From contig JAIELX010000156.1 in NCBI GenBank assembly GCA_019752635.1, positions 1 to 39,849 of the forward strand: a stretch of 39,849 nt of DNA, written 5' to 3'. The notes below the pieces were generated by a model. That model did not search any database and was not told where the DNA came from. It saw nothing but the letters and a program-made list of their open reading frames with translations. This document shows, in pieces, positions 8,608-17,928 of this stretch; the first letter of the stretch is position 1, and every line of letters starts with the position of its first letter. A program made the position numbers and the translations under genes. This DNA is from Candidatus Obscuribacterales bacterium. Its GTDB lineage: Bacteria; Cyanobacteriota; Vampirovibrionia; Obscuribacterales; Obscuribacteraceae.

Positions 8608-9969
8608 TTAACTTGCCGAAGCCGCCAGCACGCTTTCCTGAACTGTTGCCAGCGACTTTGTCAGGCGCACTAGCAGTTCGTCCAGCTCCTTATCGCTTAT
8701 GTTGAAAGGTGGCGCGACGATGAAATGATCGCCGTTCAGTCCGTCCACCGAGCCTGAACCAGGGTAGATCAACAGTCCGTCGATCTGCGCTTGCATGGCA
8801 ATCTTCTGTCCGATGCGCAATTTTGGCGCAAATGGCCGCTTGGTTGCCCGGTCCTGCACCAGTTCAACTGCTCCCAGAAAGCCACGGCCTCTCACATCGC
8901 CAACAATTTCGAATTGCCGCAACTGCTCAAGGCGTTTAAAGAATGCCGATTCTCGATTTGCGACATTTTGGACAAGTTGATGCTTCTGCATGTACTGCAT
9001 CACAGCCAGACCAGCGGCGCAAGCCACAGGATGGCCGCTATACGTAAAACCGTGCTCAAAAACACCGGAACCATTTTGGAAACCCGATACTATCTTTGCA
9101 GAAGCCATTACTGCGCCCAGCGGCATGTAGCCTGCCGACAGGCCTTTGCCCAGGGCAATTATGTCGGGCTGAACATTCCAAAGATCGCACCCGAAATTCG
9201 CACCGGCCCTTCCGAGTCCGGTCATCACTTCATCCGCAATAAGCAGCACACCGTATTTGGTGCAAATTTCACGAATCCGCGGCCAGTACTCCGGACCGGG
9301 GGCTACAGCGCCGAGCGCGGCCCCGACTACCGGTTCAGCGATGAATGCCATGACGTTTTCCGGTCCCGCTTCCAGAATGGCCGACTCAAGTTCGTCAGCA
9401 AGGCGCAACGTGCATTCCGACGATTGACATACCCCGGTCGCACCGCATCGACAGCGATACTGATAAACCGGACTAATATGGGGCTCTTCCGATAGTAGCG
9501 GCAAGTAAGGCGTACGACGAGCTGGATGCCCGGTCGCAGAAAGAGCACCACGGGTGCTACCATGGTAACTATTCCAACGCGAGATGGTAATTGTGCGCTT
9601 AGTTTCACGCTGCTCGAAGAAAAATCCGCGCGCCATTTTCAGAGCGGTCTCAACCGCTTCGGAACCACCTGAAACGAAATAGACTCTACCGCCGTGCTTA
9701 AAATTCGGCGGCGCAATTTCGGTCAGCGATGCGGCCAATTCGAGGGCTACATCCGATACGAACTGAGAGGTGTGAGCAAAAGCAACCTTGTCCATTTGCT
9801 GGACCACAGCCTGTTTCACTTCGTCGACAGCGTGCCCGAGATTGCTAACCACCGCACCACTGCAACCATCAAGGTATTGCCTGCCCTGCTTGTCTGTCAG
9901 CCAGCAACCACGCCCCTCGCTGATAACGGGATAATCGCGCTTGAGATTTCGGTAAAAGAAGCTGTTCAC
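8608..9969 (-). CDS. Class III (PLP) aminotransferase, omega-transaminase type
   Basis: 453 residues, GTG start with AGAGGTG five bases upstream. It shows the class III signature: VSGGSEAVETA, SYHGSTRGAL, IAEPVVGA, cofactor Asp in LLIADEVMTGLGR (Asp246), Schiff-base Lys in ALGKGLSAG (Lys275), and FTYSGHPVA. It resembles enzymes annotated as adenosylmethionine-8-amino-7-oxononanoate-like or omega-amino-acid:pyruvate transaminases; the exact substrate cannot be read from sequence. It carries its own Cys cluster (Cys173, 175, 181, 186) where the downstream paralogue has one, with different spacing. It is first gene of the pair. No biotin, lysine or polyamine gene lies nearby to indicate a pathway. 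Confidence 0.87.
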   Translation of the reverse strand: MNSFFYRNLKRDYPVISEGRGCWLTDKQGRQYLDGCSGAVVSNLGHAVDEVKQAVVQQMDKVAFAHTSQFVSDVALELAASLTEIAPPNFKHGGRVYFVSGGSEAVETALKMARGFFFEQRETKRTITISRWNSYHGSTRGALSATGHPARRTPYLPLLSEEPHISPVYQYRCRCGATGVCQSSECTLRLADELESAILEAGPENVMAFIAEPVVGAALGAVAPGPEYWPRIREICTKYGVLLIADEVMTGLGRAGANFGCDLWNVQPDIIALGKGLSAGYMPLGAVMASAKIVSGFQNGSGVFEHGFTYSGHPVACAAGLAVMQYMQKHQLVQNVANRESAFFKRLEQLRQFEIVGDVRGRGFLGAVELVQDRATKRPFAPKLRIGQKIAMQAQIDGLLIYPGSGSVDGLNGDHFIVAPPFNISDKELDELLVRLTKSLATVQESVLAASAS

Positions 9970-10659
9970 TTTGCACCTCTAACGGCTACAACAGACTCGA
10001 CATAATCGAGTCCAACGCGGGGCTGCCCCCGAGCAGGTCTCAGCGGACCATACGCGTCACAACCTAGCACACGCGCGGGGTGAGAACGCCACCAGCACTC
10101 GATCCTGAGAAACATTTATAGGCGAGCAGTACACCGACATGAAAGACCCGAAACTGTCAGGCGGATAGAAAGATGCAGCGGAGATTACGGTCCAGCGCTT
10201 GCTGCGGCAATCTTGCACACTTGATATGCAGCATACTCTCCTAAGTCCGAGAGTTGGTTTGCATTACGCGATAAATGGCAAGTGCGGGAAGTCCGCTAAC
10301 TCACTCATACAAAGGATTATGGGAACACTACGCGACACCGACAATGACGAGCAGTGCCCCGGAACGGCTTCCTGCAATACTTCTGAGACCAGTACCAATA
10401 GAAGGGAATCTTCCCATTAATCGATTGCCTCTTGCCACCCTGGTTTGATTGGCTAAATACATACCCAATCCCAACCAATCAACCAAGGAACAAACCGACT
10501 AAAACAGCCTCCCCTTCGACCTCAGCAGCGCAACTCGTTCGCACTAACGCCAACAACACGACGCCGGCCGAAGATTCCGACCTACGCGCACTGCAAACAA
10601 CTGTCAAAACGCACACGTAAGGTTCCGATTTCGCCCCCTTCCCTATGAGCGAGGATTCC
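9970..10659. other. Divergent intergenic region
   Basis: 690 bases between the aminotransferase pair (leftward) and the GC-rich unknown pair (rightward). No reading frame with a ribosome site or coding-like composition stands out. An imperfect inverted repeat lies around 10442-10490 (GATTGG/CCAATC arms). It probably holds both promoters. Confidence 0.5.
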
Positions 10660-11568
10660 ATGATTCCGTCCATGCGCGCTTACCTGCAAGCCGTCGCCGC
10701 CGTCGCGAACGCCCGCGCCAACCTGCCGACCGCCATCGACGACGACGCGCAACGCGCGCTCGACGACGCCAACGCCGCCGCCGACAGGGTCCGCAACGGA
10801 CTGCTCGCAACCCCGTTCAACCTCAGCGGCTTCGGGAACGGACCGACATTCCTCCCGGTCGACGACGCCAACCACGACGTGAACCTCGAATTCGGTCTCG
10901 AAAAGAGCGGGAGCGCGGAGGGCCACGCCGGCAAAAAGTCCATCGGAGAGTTCGGTCGAGGGTTCCGCCGCTTCCGGGACGTCGCCGTGGTAGCGGTGGA
11001 CCTGAACGCGAACGACTTTCCGCACGGCCAGACAGACCTGTTCGGCGACCTCACCACCGACAACATCAACCGCCCGGAGGCCTCGGAGCGACCGGCAGAG
11101 AGCCAGTTCCTCCCCACCTTCCAGGTGGACCCCGTCCGGATACGCCGAATCCAGGCCCGCCTGTCGGCGGGGTTGGCGCTGCAGACCGGGACCGCCTTCG
11201 AGAAGAAGGTCTTCGCCATCGCGTTCCTCGAACAGCAGCTTCGCAGGCTGAATGTCGGTCCGACGCGGCCCTGCGATGACAACATCAACGAACACACCCA
11301 CTTCAAGATCCGCGAGCTGCCCAACGACGCGGATGCCCACGCCCTCACGGCGCTGCAGCAGACCCGCGTCGAGCTGAAGGCCTCGCCGCCGGAGACCGAC
11401 GACCAGCTGGAGAACTCCTACTACCGGTGGGTGCTGGCGGATCTGGAGTACGAGCGACTGCAGGCGCAGGCCCGAGAGGAAGCCGACGGCAACAACGACG
11501 GGCTGGCGGACGCGATGCGCATTCGGACCGAGGCCCTGGTCTCTTTCGTCGCCGCCTCCGCCGCCTAA
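10660..11568 (+). CDS. Uncharacterised GC-rich protein, Asp/Ala-rich
   Basis: 302 residues from MIPSMRAYLQ, with GAGGA before this ATG; a Met five codons earlier has no site. No family recognised. The protein has no signal peptide or membrane helix. It is rich in Ala, Asp, Arg and Asn, with predicted helices at both ends and a mixed middle (VAVVAVDLNANDF, then DLFGDLTTDN). It ends in ALVSFVAASAA. Third codon positions are almost all G or C. The opposite-strand open frame over the same bases is low-complexity and lacks a ribosome site, so it was rejected. It probably forms an operon with the 822-residue gene; a strong hairpin separates the two. Its start context and C-terminal end reappear in the mini-ORF at 14254-14292. 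Confidence 0.72.
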   Translation: MIPSMRAYLQAVAAVANARANLPTAIDDDAQRALDDANAAADRVRNGLLATPFNLSGFGNGPTFLPVDDANHDVNLEFGLEKSGSAEGHAGKKSIGEFGRGFRRFRDVAVVAVDLNANDFPHGQTDLFGDLTTDNINRPEASERPAESQFLPTFQVDPVRIRRIQARLSAGLALQTGTAFEKKVFAIAFLEQQLRRLNVGPTRPCDDNINEHTHFKIRELPNDADAHALTALQQTRVELKASPPETDDQLENSYYRWVLADLEYERLQAQAREEADGNNDGLADAMRIRTEALVSFVAASAA

Positions 11569-11631
11569 GCTGCGCCGGCGAACGCCTGATCGTGCAAACG
11601 CACGCATATGCCACCACCAGCACAACAGGAA

Positions 11632-11678
11632 CCCGAGCCACCCTTTTCATCACTGCGGTGATGAGAGGGTGGCTCGGG
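11632..11678 (+). terminator. Long hairpin after first unknown gene
   Basis: Perfect 13-bp outer stem (CCCGAGCCACCCT with its complement) enclosing an inner CATCAC/GTGATG stem, about 65 bases after the stop. No T-run follows, so it may stabilise the upstream mRNA end or terminate partially. Confidence 0.6.
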
Positions 11679-11744
11679 ATTGGTCGGACGAACTTCGCCG
11701 AGGCACTTCGCCAAAGCGAAAGGGTCATTCGCACTGGAGCTACG

Positions 11745-14213
11745 ATGAACAGCTACATCGCAGTCGACCCGATGGCGGCGGACACGCTGCTGTTGGAGTT
11801 GGTTCGCAAACCCGCAGGGGTCGCCGAGACGCTCCGCGCGGCCAACGCGATCGATGTCGCGCGGTTGCAGGTGGTCGGTGCCGTCAACGGCGACTCGCTC
11901 ACCCCGCTGGCCGCCAAGCTCGCGCCACTAGTCCACGAAGGTGTCCCCGCGCACCTGGCCCGCATCCTACTGGCCGCCCGCGACCTGGGCTGCTTGAAGG
12001 ACGCCGTCAAACTCGTCGCGCTGCTGCGACCGGGTCGCACCATTCGCTTCCGCCCGCCGGAGGCGGGGCACAACGACCAGACCGGCCAGCAGAACTGTGT
12101 CAACGCCGACAAGGCCCACGCCGCCCTGGCGCGCGCCGGCTACAAAACCGACCTCGGACGGCTGCTCGGCATGTACGACGCCGTCGTGGCTCAGCAACGC
12201 AATGGCGGTGCGGGGTCCGTCGCCGATTTCTGCCAGCAGAATTACGTCGCGGCGAACATTTTCGGCGAGGTCAACCGGACCCACCAGGGGCTGCTGCGGC
12301 TGATCGACCGCGTCGGCATCAAGATGTCGTCCAGCGAGGCTAACGCCGACGAGGCGACTTTGATCTTCACCCTGCTGCACGGGCTGGCCGACATGCTAGT
12401 GGAGTCGGAAGCGCGTGGTCACTCGGCCGGTTCGGTCCGCAGCTCTTGGATCTACAGCCGCCGACTCGGCGAGGGTGGCTGGCTGATCGCGCCGGGCAGC
12501 ACGTTGCGTGAGTGCAACGAGGACGTCGTCATTCTGCCGCTCTTCCTGCTGCGGGGCACGAGTCGCAGCGGGCGGTCATACACCGGGCACAGCACCGGGG
12601 GACGGCCGTTCGTCCTGATCACCGAGGCCGTCGAGGTCGGACAAGAGGTCCTGAACCTGGTCGAGAGCGCCGGCCTGATGAAGGTCCACCGTAACGGGCA
12701 CAACCACACCAAGTGGCGGAAGGACGATCGCGTGGTCTGCCGGGAGACCTGGTACGCCGGCGGGAACTGCTTGTTCGACCGCACGGCAGACGCTCCCGCC
12801 GGACCGCAGACCGCCAGGGCGTTCGCCGAGTCGCTGACATGTTACGACCTGGCCTGTTACGACCCCGACGGTTTCCGGGACGAGCGCCGCCCGCTCGACC
12901 CGGTGGTCGTCGCCGCGCGCCAGATGCACCGCCTGACCGGTGGGAAGTTCCCGGACTTCTGCGACCAGCGGGTCAATGCGGCCCTGGCTCGCAAGCTGCT
13001 GGCGGTGGACACCTGGAGCGCGGTCCAGGCGATGGACGCGGCGGGACAGTTGGTCATCGGCTGGGAGGACGTGGCCGCGATCTGCGGCATGGAACCGGCA
13101 ACGCTGCAGGCGCTGCGAGCTTCCATCGAGCAGACCTGCCCGGCGCTGGTCACCGTGAACGGTGCCGACGTGACGGTGAAGTACCGCCAGCAGGACGGCG
13201 GCGAGGTCGCGGTTCTGGAGCTGCCCTTCAACTCCCCCGCGCTGGCAGGTTTGGCGAAGGAGCACCTACCGGAGGCGCTGCAGGGGCGCACGGTCCAGGT
13301 GGTGGTGACGGGGATCGGCAACAGCAGCCGGTTCTTCTACCGGCACAACACTCTGACCGGCAACTTCGACGACCTCGACGGGCTGCGTCGTCGCGTCGCA
13401 CTGGCAGTCAACAAGCCGAACGCGGCGGAACTGCCGGGCAAGGTCGGCGAGTTGGTGCAGCCCCTGACGGTGAACCATCCCGACCGGGTGGAGACGCTGT
13501 ACCTGGTGAGCGGCTCCCCGGAGCCGTTCACCGACCTTACGCTTGCCCGTGCGGCGGCGCTGGTGTTGGTCGAGCAGTGGCTGGACAGCCAGGCGCGGGC
13601 GGCGGCCGCACCGCACGACCTCGAGCCGGAGCTGCTCGCGGCCAGCCGCGAAGAAGGCGGGCGGTTCGGCGAACTGCCGACCGACGCGGCGGTGTTGCAA
13701 CGCAGCGCAGAAGTGGTGCAAGGGCACGTGGCCGCCTCGGTCAAACGCCGCGTCGCTCGACGGGCGGAGCTAATCGCCGCTCTGACCACGCTCGGACGGC
13801 ACGGCGCGAAGCACGCGCAGGTGTTCGCCACGGTGGAAGGTCGGCAGACCGCAGCGCTCGCGATGTTGCGCTCTGCCGCGGGCAACGACGTACTGTTCGG
13901 CGACGTGCTGCTGGAGAAGGCGGCCACGGAGATGGCGGCCGTGAGTTCGGCGCTGCCCGTCATCACGGACGACGGGGCGCGATCGCTGGAGCTAACTGCG
14001 CGGGTGGAGTCCTTGAGCAAGGACGTGAAGAAGGTGCGCGGAACGGACTTCCGGACCGAGCGCCGGTCCGCGCTCGCCCGAGTCAGCGCCCTGGTCGCCG
14101 CGCAGAAGCTCGATGAGGCAGACACCGCCCTCGGTGTCGCCGAGAAGCTGTTCAGCGAGACCGCCGGTCTCGACGCGAAGGGGCAAACGCGCCGCCTTCG
14201 CGGTGGTCAGTGA
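11745..14213 (+). CDS. Large uncharacterised GC-rich protein
   Basis: 822 residues from MNSYIAVDPM, start set by GGAG six bases before ATG; the open frame extends further left, but only through the hairpin region. No family recognised. No signal peptide or membrane helix. There is a His/Cys-rich patch near 300-340 (VHRNGHNHTKWR, then VVCRETWYAGGNC). The middle is mixed alpha/beta. The C-terminal third (about 600-810) is Ala/Arg/Glu-rich and helical, likely coiled coil (VKKVRGTDFRTERRSALARV). Strong G/C third-position bias and lack of frame interruption support real coding. It is downstream of the 302-residue unknown and probably shares its promoter. The function is open; possibilities include a large structural or cytosolic assembly protein. 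Confidence 0.78.
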   Translation: MNSYIAVDPMAADTLLLELVRKPAGVAETLRAANAIDVARLQVVGAVNGDSLTPLAAKLAPLVHEGVPAHLARILLAARDLGCLKDAVKLVALLRPGRTIRFRPPEAGHNDQTGQQNCVNADKAHAALARAGYKTDLGRLLGMYDAVVAQQRNGGAGSVADFCQQNYVAANIFGEVNRTHQGLLRLIDRVGIKMSSSEANADEATLIFTLLHGLADMLVESEARGHSAGSVRSSWIYSRRLGEGGWLIAPGSTLRECNEDVVILPLFLLRGTSRSGRSYTGHSTGGRPFVLITEAVEVGQEVLNLVESAGLMKVHRNGHNHTKWRKDDRVVCRETWYAGGNCLFDRTADAPAGPQTARAFAESLTCYDLACYDPDGFRDERRPLDPVVVAARQMHRLTGGKFPDFCDQRVNAALARKLLAVDTWSAVQAMDAAGQLVIGWEDVAAICGMEPATLQALRASIEQTCPALVTVNGADVTVKYRQQDGGEVAVLELPFNSPALAGLAKEHLPEALQGRTVQVVVTGIGNSSRFFYRHNTLTGNFDDLDGLRRRVALAVNKPNAAELPGKVGELVQPLTVNHPDRVETLYLVSGSPEPFTDLTLARAAALVLVEQWLDSQARAAAAPHDLEPELLAASREEGGRFGELPTDAAVLQRSAEVVQGHVAASVKRRVARRAELIAALTTLGRHGAKHAQVFATVEGRQTAALAMLRSAAGNDVLFGDVLLEKAATEMAAVSSALPVITDDGARSLELTARVESLSKDVKKVRGTDFRTERRSALARVSALVAAQKLDEADTALGVAEKLFSETAGLDAKGQTRRLRGGQ

Positions 14214-14253
14214 CAACCGCAATGTCCTGGAGTGCCACACACGTGAGGATTCC

Positions 14254-14292
14254 ATGGCTCTGCAAGCGTTCGTCGCCGCCGCGACGGCGTGA
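14254..14292 (+). pseudogene. 12-codon mini-ORF resembling the collapsed gene at 10660
   Basis: ATG to TGA encodes MALQAFVAAATA. It is preceded by the same GAGGATTCC leader seen before the 10660 gene. It ends like that gene (ALVSFVAASAA) and is followed by the same TGATCGT...GCATATGCCACCACC segment. It looks like the start and end of that gene joined with the middle deleted. Alternatively it is a short translated leader or microprotein. Confidence 0.45.
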
Positions 14293-14298
14293 TCGTAA

Positions 14299-14367
14299 CC
14301 GGTGGTGACGGCACCGCATATGCCACCACCGGCAAAACAGACGAGGGGATCTCCCTCGCCTGTTTTG
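14299..14367 (+). terminator. Double hairpin terminator of the GC-rich unknown operon
   Basis: First stem CCGGTGGTG/CACCACCGG (14299-14332). It is followed by a second stem CAAAACAG-a-CGAGGG / CCCTCG-c-CTGTTTTG (14333-14367), whose T-rich right arm is typical of an intrinsic terminator. Confidence 0.75.
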
Positions 14368-14441
14368 TTGTCATCGCTCTTACTATCGCTTGTCGTATTT
14401 CGCGGACGGCTTCCCGAAAAGAGCTAAGACCACCTTGGAGA

Positions 14442-15863
14442 CTAGCTCACGTATGATTGCGCAGATAGACGTCGCAGTACCGGTAGCAGCTGAGACATCG
14501 ACTGATATCGGTCTCGTGCTTCCATCTGTGTGCAAGATTCCACTAGTTCACCTAGCTCTTGCGATATTGACGGCCTCACATCGCGCGGATTGGAAGCGCA
14601 CAGCGCTTCTGGATCTTGACCAGTCAATAAGAAATAGAGCGTGCACCCGAACGCATAGATATCACTGTGCGTGCTCGCCTTTCCCCTCAATTGCTCGGGA
14701 GCGATGAAGGCGTGCTTGCCCACGAAAGTGCCGGTTGCGGTGCCTATCAGTTCGTTAGCAGCGCCAAAATCGACAATTATCACTTTACCGTCATTGCGCA
14801 ACACAATATTATCCGGAGTGAGATCGCGGTGAATTATCGCCGTTTCGCGCTCATGCAAATACTTCACTCCCAAACCGATTTGCACGGCCCACTCAAGGAC
14901 ATCAGCTTCTTTTTGCGGTCCGTTTTGCTTTACCAACTGGCGCAAATCAACACCGTTTACGTACTCCATCAGCATGTAATTACGTTTGTTTTCAGTAAAG
15001 CTATCAACAACAGAAACGATATTGGGATGATTAACTTTTGCCAGGAGCTCAGCTTCCCGCTTGAACATCTCCGCCGCCTTTTCCGCAAGAATGTCCGCTC
15101 CTCCGTCCGGAATAGTTGCTTCCTTCAACACAACCAGCTTGTTTTCGTTTAGCTGACAAAGATAGAGCGCAGACAGTCCACCCGAGGCCAAATGGCTCAC
15201 CACGCGCAGGGAACTGTTTCGCAAAACGGTTCCTACTTCGAGCGGAATGTATGATGTCGGGCTAAATCGACGCCCCAATTCTTCGTCCCACAAATCCGTA
15301 TAGCTTGCTTGACTAGCTTCCTTCGCGCTTGCTCGCAAAGACTCCTTCAACGTCTCCAGCCCCGCATCGCAACTTCCGGGCGCCCACATTTTGGCCGCCA
15401 ACAAAAACTGCTCAACTAACTCTACGCGCATATGTGCAGTATCGAGCACAACCCGGCGGCCATCATTGCGCTCGACAGTCAATCTGCACCTACCGATGGT
15501 GTCGCCCGACGAGTAAATGCGAACAATTCTTTCCCAGGGAATATGGCAAGTAGTGTTGAGTCTCCAGCCGAACAAGCGCGGGAGGCGAATTCCCTCACGA
15601 TCAATTACTATTGAATCGCGCCGCAATACCCTGCGCAACAGTACACAGAGAACACTAATCACAATGGGGAAAGTCAGAACAATAATGCCGCCCGACGCTT
15701 CCGAATGGCGCCCGTCAACGTGGTTCCGCCAAATGCCCGTTACCATGCAACAAGCAGCTAGAGGCGAGACGATTCCCCATAGAGGGAACGTAAAATCGAG
15801 CAATCCCTCCAGCGATTCGCGAATCAAACTTCGGCATTGTGATTTGATTACAAGTTCAGCCAT
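14442..15863 (-). CDS. Membrane Ser/Thr protein kinase, C-terminal kinase domain
   Basis: 473 residues with AAGGAGG before ATG. Two N-terminal membrane helices (about 24-44 and 60-78), a beta-rich region resembling a bacterial PH-type module (about 83-160), a linker, then a kinase domain (about 210-470). The glycine loop is altered (LASGGLSALYL), the ATP lysine is in VVLKE (Lys247), HRD is at 345-347 within HRDLTPDN, DFG at 365-367, and APEQ and SDIYAFG follow. The start overlaps the stop of the upstream kinase gene by eight bases, so translation is probably coupled. The two proteins share the same unusual order (membrane pair, PH-like, kinase at the C-terminus) and a SYTxxW linker motif, suggesting tandem duplication. 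Likely last gene of the four-gene operon. Confidence 0.88.
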   Translation of the reverse strand: MAELVIKSQCRSLIRESLEGLLDFTFPLWGIVSPLAACCMVTGIWRNHVDGRHSEASGGIIVLTFPIVISVLCVLLRRVLRRDSIVIDREGIRLPRLFGWRLNTTCHIPWERIVRIYSSGDTIGRCRLTVERNDGRRVVLDTAHMRVELVEQFLLAAKMWAPGSCDAGLETLKESLRASAKEASQASYTDLWDEELGRRFSPTSYIPLEVGTVLRNSSLRVVSHLASGGLSALYLCQLNENKLVVLKEATIPDGGADILAEKAAEMFKREAELLAKVNHPNIVSVVDSFTENKRNYMLMEYVNGVDLRQLVKQNGPQKEADVLEWAVQIGLGVKYLHERETAIIHRDLTPDNIVLRNDGKVIIVDFGAANELIGTATGTFVGKHAFIAPEQLRGKASTHSDIYAFGCTLYFLLTGQDPEALCASNPRDVRPSISQELGELVESCTQMEARDRYQSMSQLLPVLRRLSAQSYVS

Positions 15864-17925
15864 TGGCGGTCCTCCTTAGGTTGAGCACAAGCGCTTCCGG
15901 CTGCAGACTGAGCAAATCTTGCTGCAACTCGTTGCTGGATTGATACCTTTGATTTAACGGCAAGGCCGTGGCCTTGAGCACTACTTCATTAAGACCGACG
16001 CTGATCTCGGGGCTTTCTTTGCGCGGACTCGACTGCGATATTGGCTCAGGATCGCGCCCGGTGAGCACGAAATGAAGCGTGCACCCCAATGAGTACAAGT
16101 CGCTCTGGTGACAAGCTTTGCCACGAAACTGTTCCGGCGGCAGATAGGCGTGCTTACCCACAATAGTTCCGGAGCTGCCGGACAGAATCTGTTGCGCAAC
16201 ATTGAAGTCGATTAGCTTCAGCCTTCCTGCTGAATCAAGAATCAAGTTGTCGGGGGTAAAATCCCGATGAACAACACCGCATGAATTCAGCTTGTTCGCA
16301 ATGTCACTCATCTGAATTGCCAGGTCCAGTGTTTGGTCCTCCGTGAGCGGCCCCTTGGCCAGAACAAGCTCACGAAGATTCGCACCGTCGATATGCTCTA
16401 GAACAAGATAAGCTCGGTGATCCTCAACAAAGAAATCGACTAGTTGAACAATTCCCGGATGACTCAGAGACTTGAGGAGCAAAGCCTCATTGTGAAATGA
16501 TTCCAGAGCTTTCTCTCGAACACACCGGTCGGCAAACACGGGGATGATAGTTTCCTTCAACACCACCGACGGTGCGTCATCTTCGCCCGTTCTGCGCGCC
16601 AGGTATGCCTTTCCTTGCCCTCCGACACCAATGTTACGCAGAACTTCGAACCGATGATCACCAACTGTTTGTCCCGGTACCAGAGGGTCAAGTGTCTTGC
16701 GTTCCGGCGACTGAGTGAGCGACTGGAGCCAGATCTCAGTGTAGCTGCGCTCCGTTTCCGGAGTCATCACCTGCGCCAACTCATGGTCAAAGCTGATAGC
16801 GGGTAACTGTGATTGCAATCGCTTACACAGTAAGTTTCGATCTCCCATGGTCAGATTGGACAGATCGATCAACAGTTTTTTGTTGATCTTGCCGGCAGTT
16901 AAACGTAGTTTTCCAGAACCTTTGCGGTCCTTTAGCAGCTCAACCTCCTCCACATCCGCCCAGTTGATATTTCCACAAGGCACCGACAATTCTCCCAGTC
17001 CCCGAGCAAGGCGGACTCCCTTCTTATCAGCAACCAGCAAATTTGGCTGCATAAGAGCTTTCGCCGCATACACCAGGAGCACCAGGAGTAGAACCGGCCC
17101 GAGGAATAGCCACGAAGGGGTCTCCCCGTTGGTGGTTGTCGATGAACCTCCAATTCTCCCAACCATCCAACCGATCGACGACCAAATCTCATTGGTCAAT
17201 AGCCAAAGGTTGATCTCGCACTGCTCCTGAAAGCCCGCGGGCTGAATGGACAAGAACAATTTCTTTAACGACAACATCCAAAATGAGGTGAGAAGAATAC
17301 AGGCCACTATGGGACCAACACGCGCCCATTTCTGAGCTGAGAATTTGAAGGTCGCAATTGAATCCGTCAACGACTGTTTAGCACGGTAGTTTAGCTGCAA
17401 TCGCTCACGCTCATTCGACTGCAAAGGCTTCAGACGGCACTTCACCAGAGTATTCAGAACTGCGGCGGTTTGCAAACCTGAATTGTTGGCTTGCAGATGC
17501 TTGAGCAAGAACTCTGCGCCAACACCGGACAGCGCGCCCAAGTTAAAATTCAGTTTTCGTCCGGACTCGCACCGCAAGCTCAACACCGACGGCAAGAATT
17601 TCCCGGATTTATAGACAACTTCGATATTGCTAATCTCTTTAATCGGAATCGTTTTAAAGCCGTGATAAATATGTCGATCATCCATCCCGATTTTTCGCTT
17701 CAGCGTGTCTTCCATCAGGTAAAGAAACAGAAGCGCGACAGCGAGCCCGAATCCTCCCTGAACTCCGGTATTACCAAGCACAACTCGACTGAGTCCACCC
17801 ACCACGGGGATGATAAAAACAGCCCACAGAGGCACTAAGAAAATCGACTTCTGCCAGAGAAAGACATGTGAGCCGAAGTTTCCGTAATCGATGTACTTAA
17901 GCTTTTTTCCACCAGAGACAATCAT
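15856..17925 (-). CDS. Membrane Ser/Thr protein kinase with DFN motif
   Basis: 689 residues; GGAGGTGA precedes ATG. Membrane helices near 27-47, 58-71, 204-220 and 271-290, with beta-rich PH-like regions at about 80-145 and 295-375, then a C-terminal kinase domain (about 420-685). Kinase motifs: IGVGGQGKAYLA loop, ATP lysine in VVLKE (Lys457), Glu480, HRD at 553-555 in HRDFTPDN, and PPEQ. The metal-binding DFG is DFN (573-575). Asp is kept, so catalysis is possible, but the flexible Gly is lost. It is a longer version of the next gene, with the membrane/PH-like unit apparently doubled. It lies three bases after the WG-repeat gene, so it is strongly co-expressed with that putative sensor. Confidence 0.87.
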   Translation of the reverse strand: MIVSGGKKLKYIDYGNFGSHVFLWQKSIFLVPLWAVFIIPVVGGLSRVVLGNTGVQGGFGLAVALLFLYLMEDTLKRKIGMDDRHIYHGFKTIPIKEISNIEVVYKSGKFLPSVLSLRCESGRKLNFNLGALSGVGAEFLLKHLQANNSGLQTAAVLNTLVKCRLKPLQSNERERLQLNYRAKQSLTDSIATFKFSAQKWARVGPIVACILLTSFWMLSLKKLFLSIQPAGFQEQCEINLWLLTNEIWSSIGWMVGRIGGSSTTTNGETPSWLFLGPVLLLVLLVYAAKALMQPNLLVADKKGVRLARGLGELSVPCGNINWADVEEVELLKDRKGSGKLRLTAGKINKKLLIDLSNLTMGDRNLLCKRLQSQLPAISFDHELAQVMTPETERSYTEIWLQSLTQSPERKTLDPLVPGQTVGDHRFEVLRNIGVGGQGKAYLARRTGEDDAPSVVLKETIIPVFADRCVREKALESFHNEALLLKSLSHPGIVQLVDFFVEDHRAYLVLEHIDGANLRELVLAKGPLTEDQTLDLAIQMSDIANKLNSCGVVHRDFTPDNLILDSAGRLKLIDFNVAQQILSGSSGTIVGKHAYLPPEQFRGKACHQSDLYSLGCTLHFVLTGRDPEPISQSSPRKESPEISVGLNEVVLKATALPLNQRYQSSNELQQDLLSLQPEALVLNLRRTANG

Positions 17926-17928
17926 CGC

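Noticed and set aside
10432..10620. Short Thr/Asn/Pro-rich frame in the intergenic region
   Set aside because: No ribosome site and no coding-like pattern; probably chance.
10582..11625. Minus-strand open frame over the 302-residue unknown gene
   Set aside because: Low-complexity Gly/Arg/Val composition and no ribosome site; the plus strand has a good site and C/G third positions.
12713..14116. Second plus-strand frame inside the 822-residue gene
   Set aside because: Extremely Arg/Gly/Ala-rich; a frame-shift shadow of a GC-rich gene.
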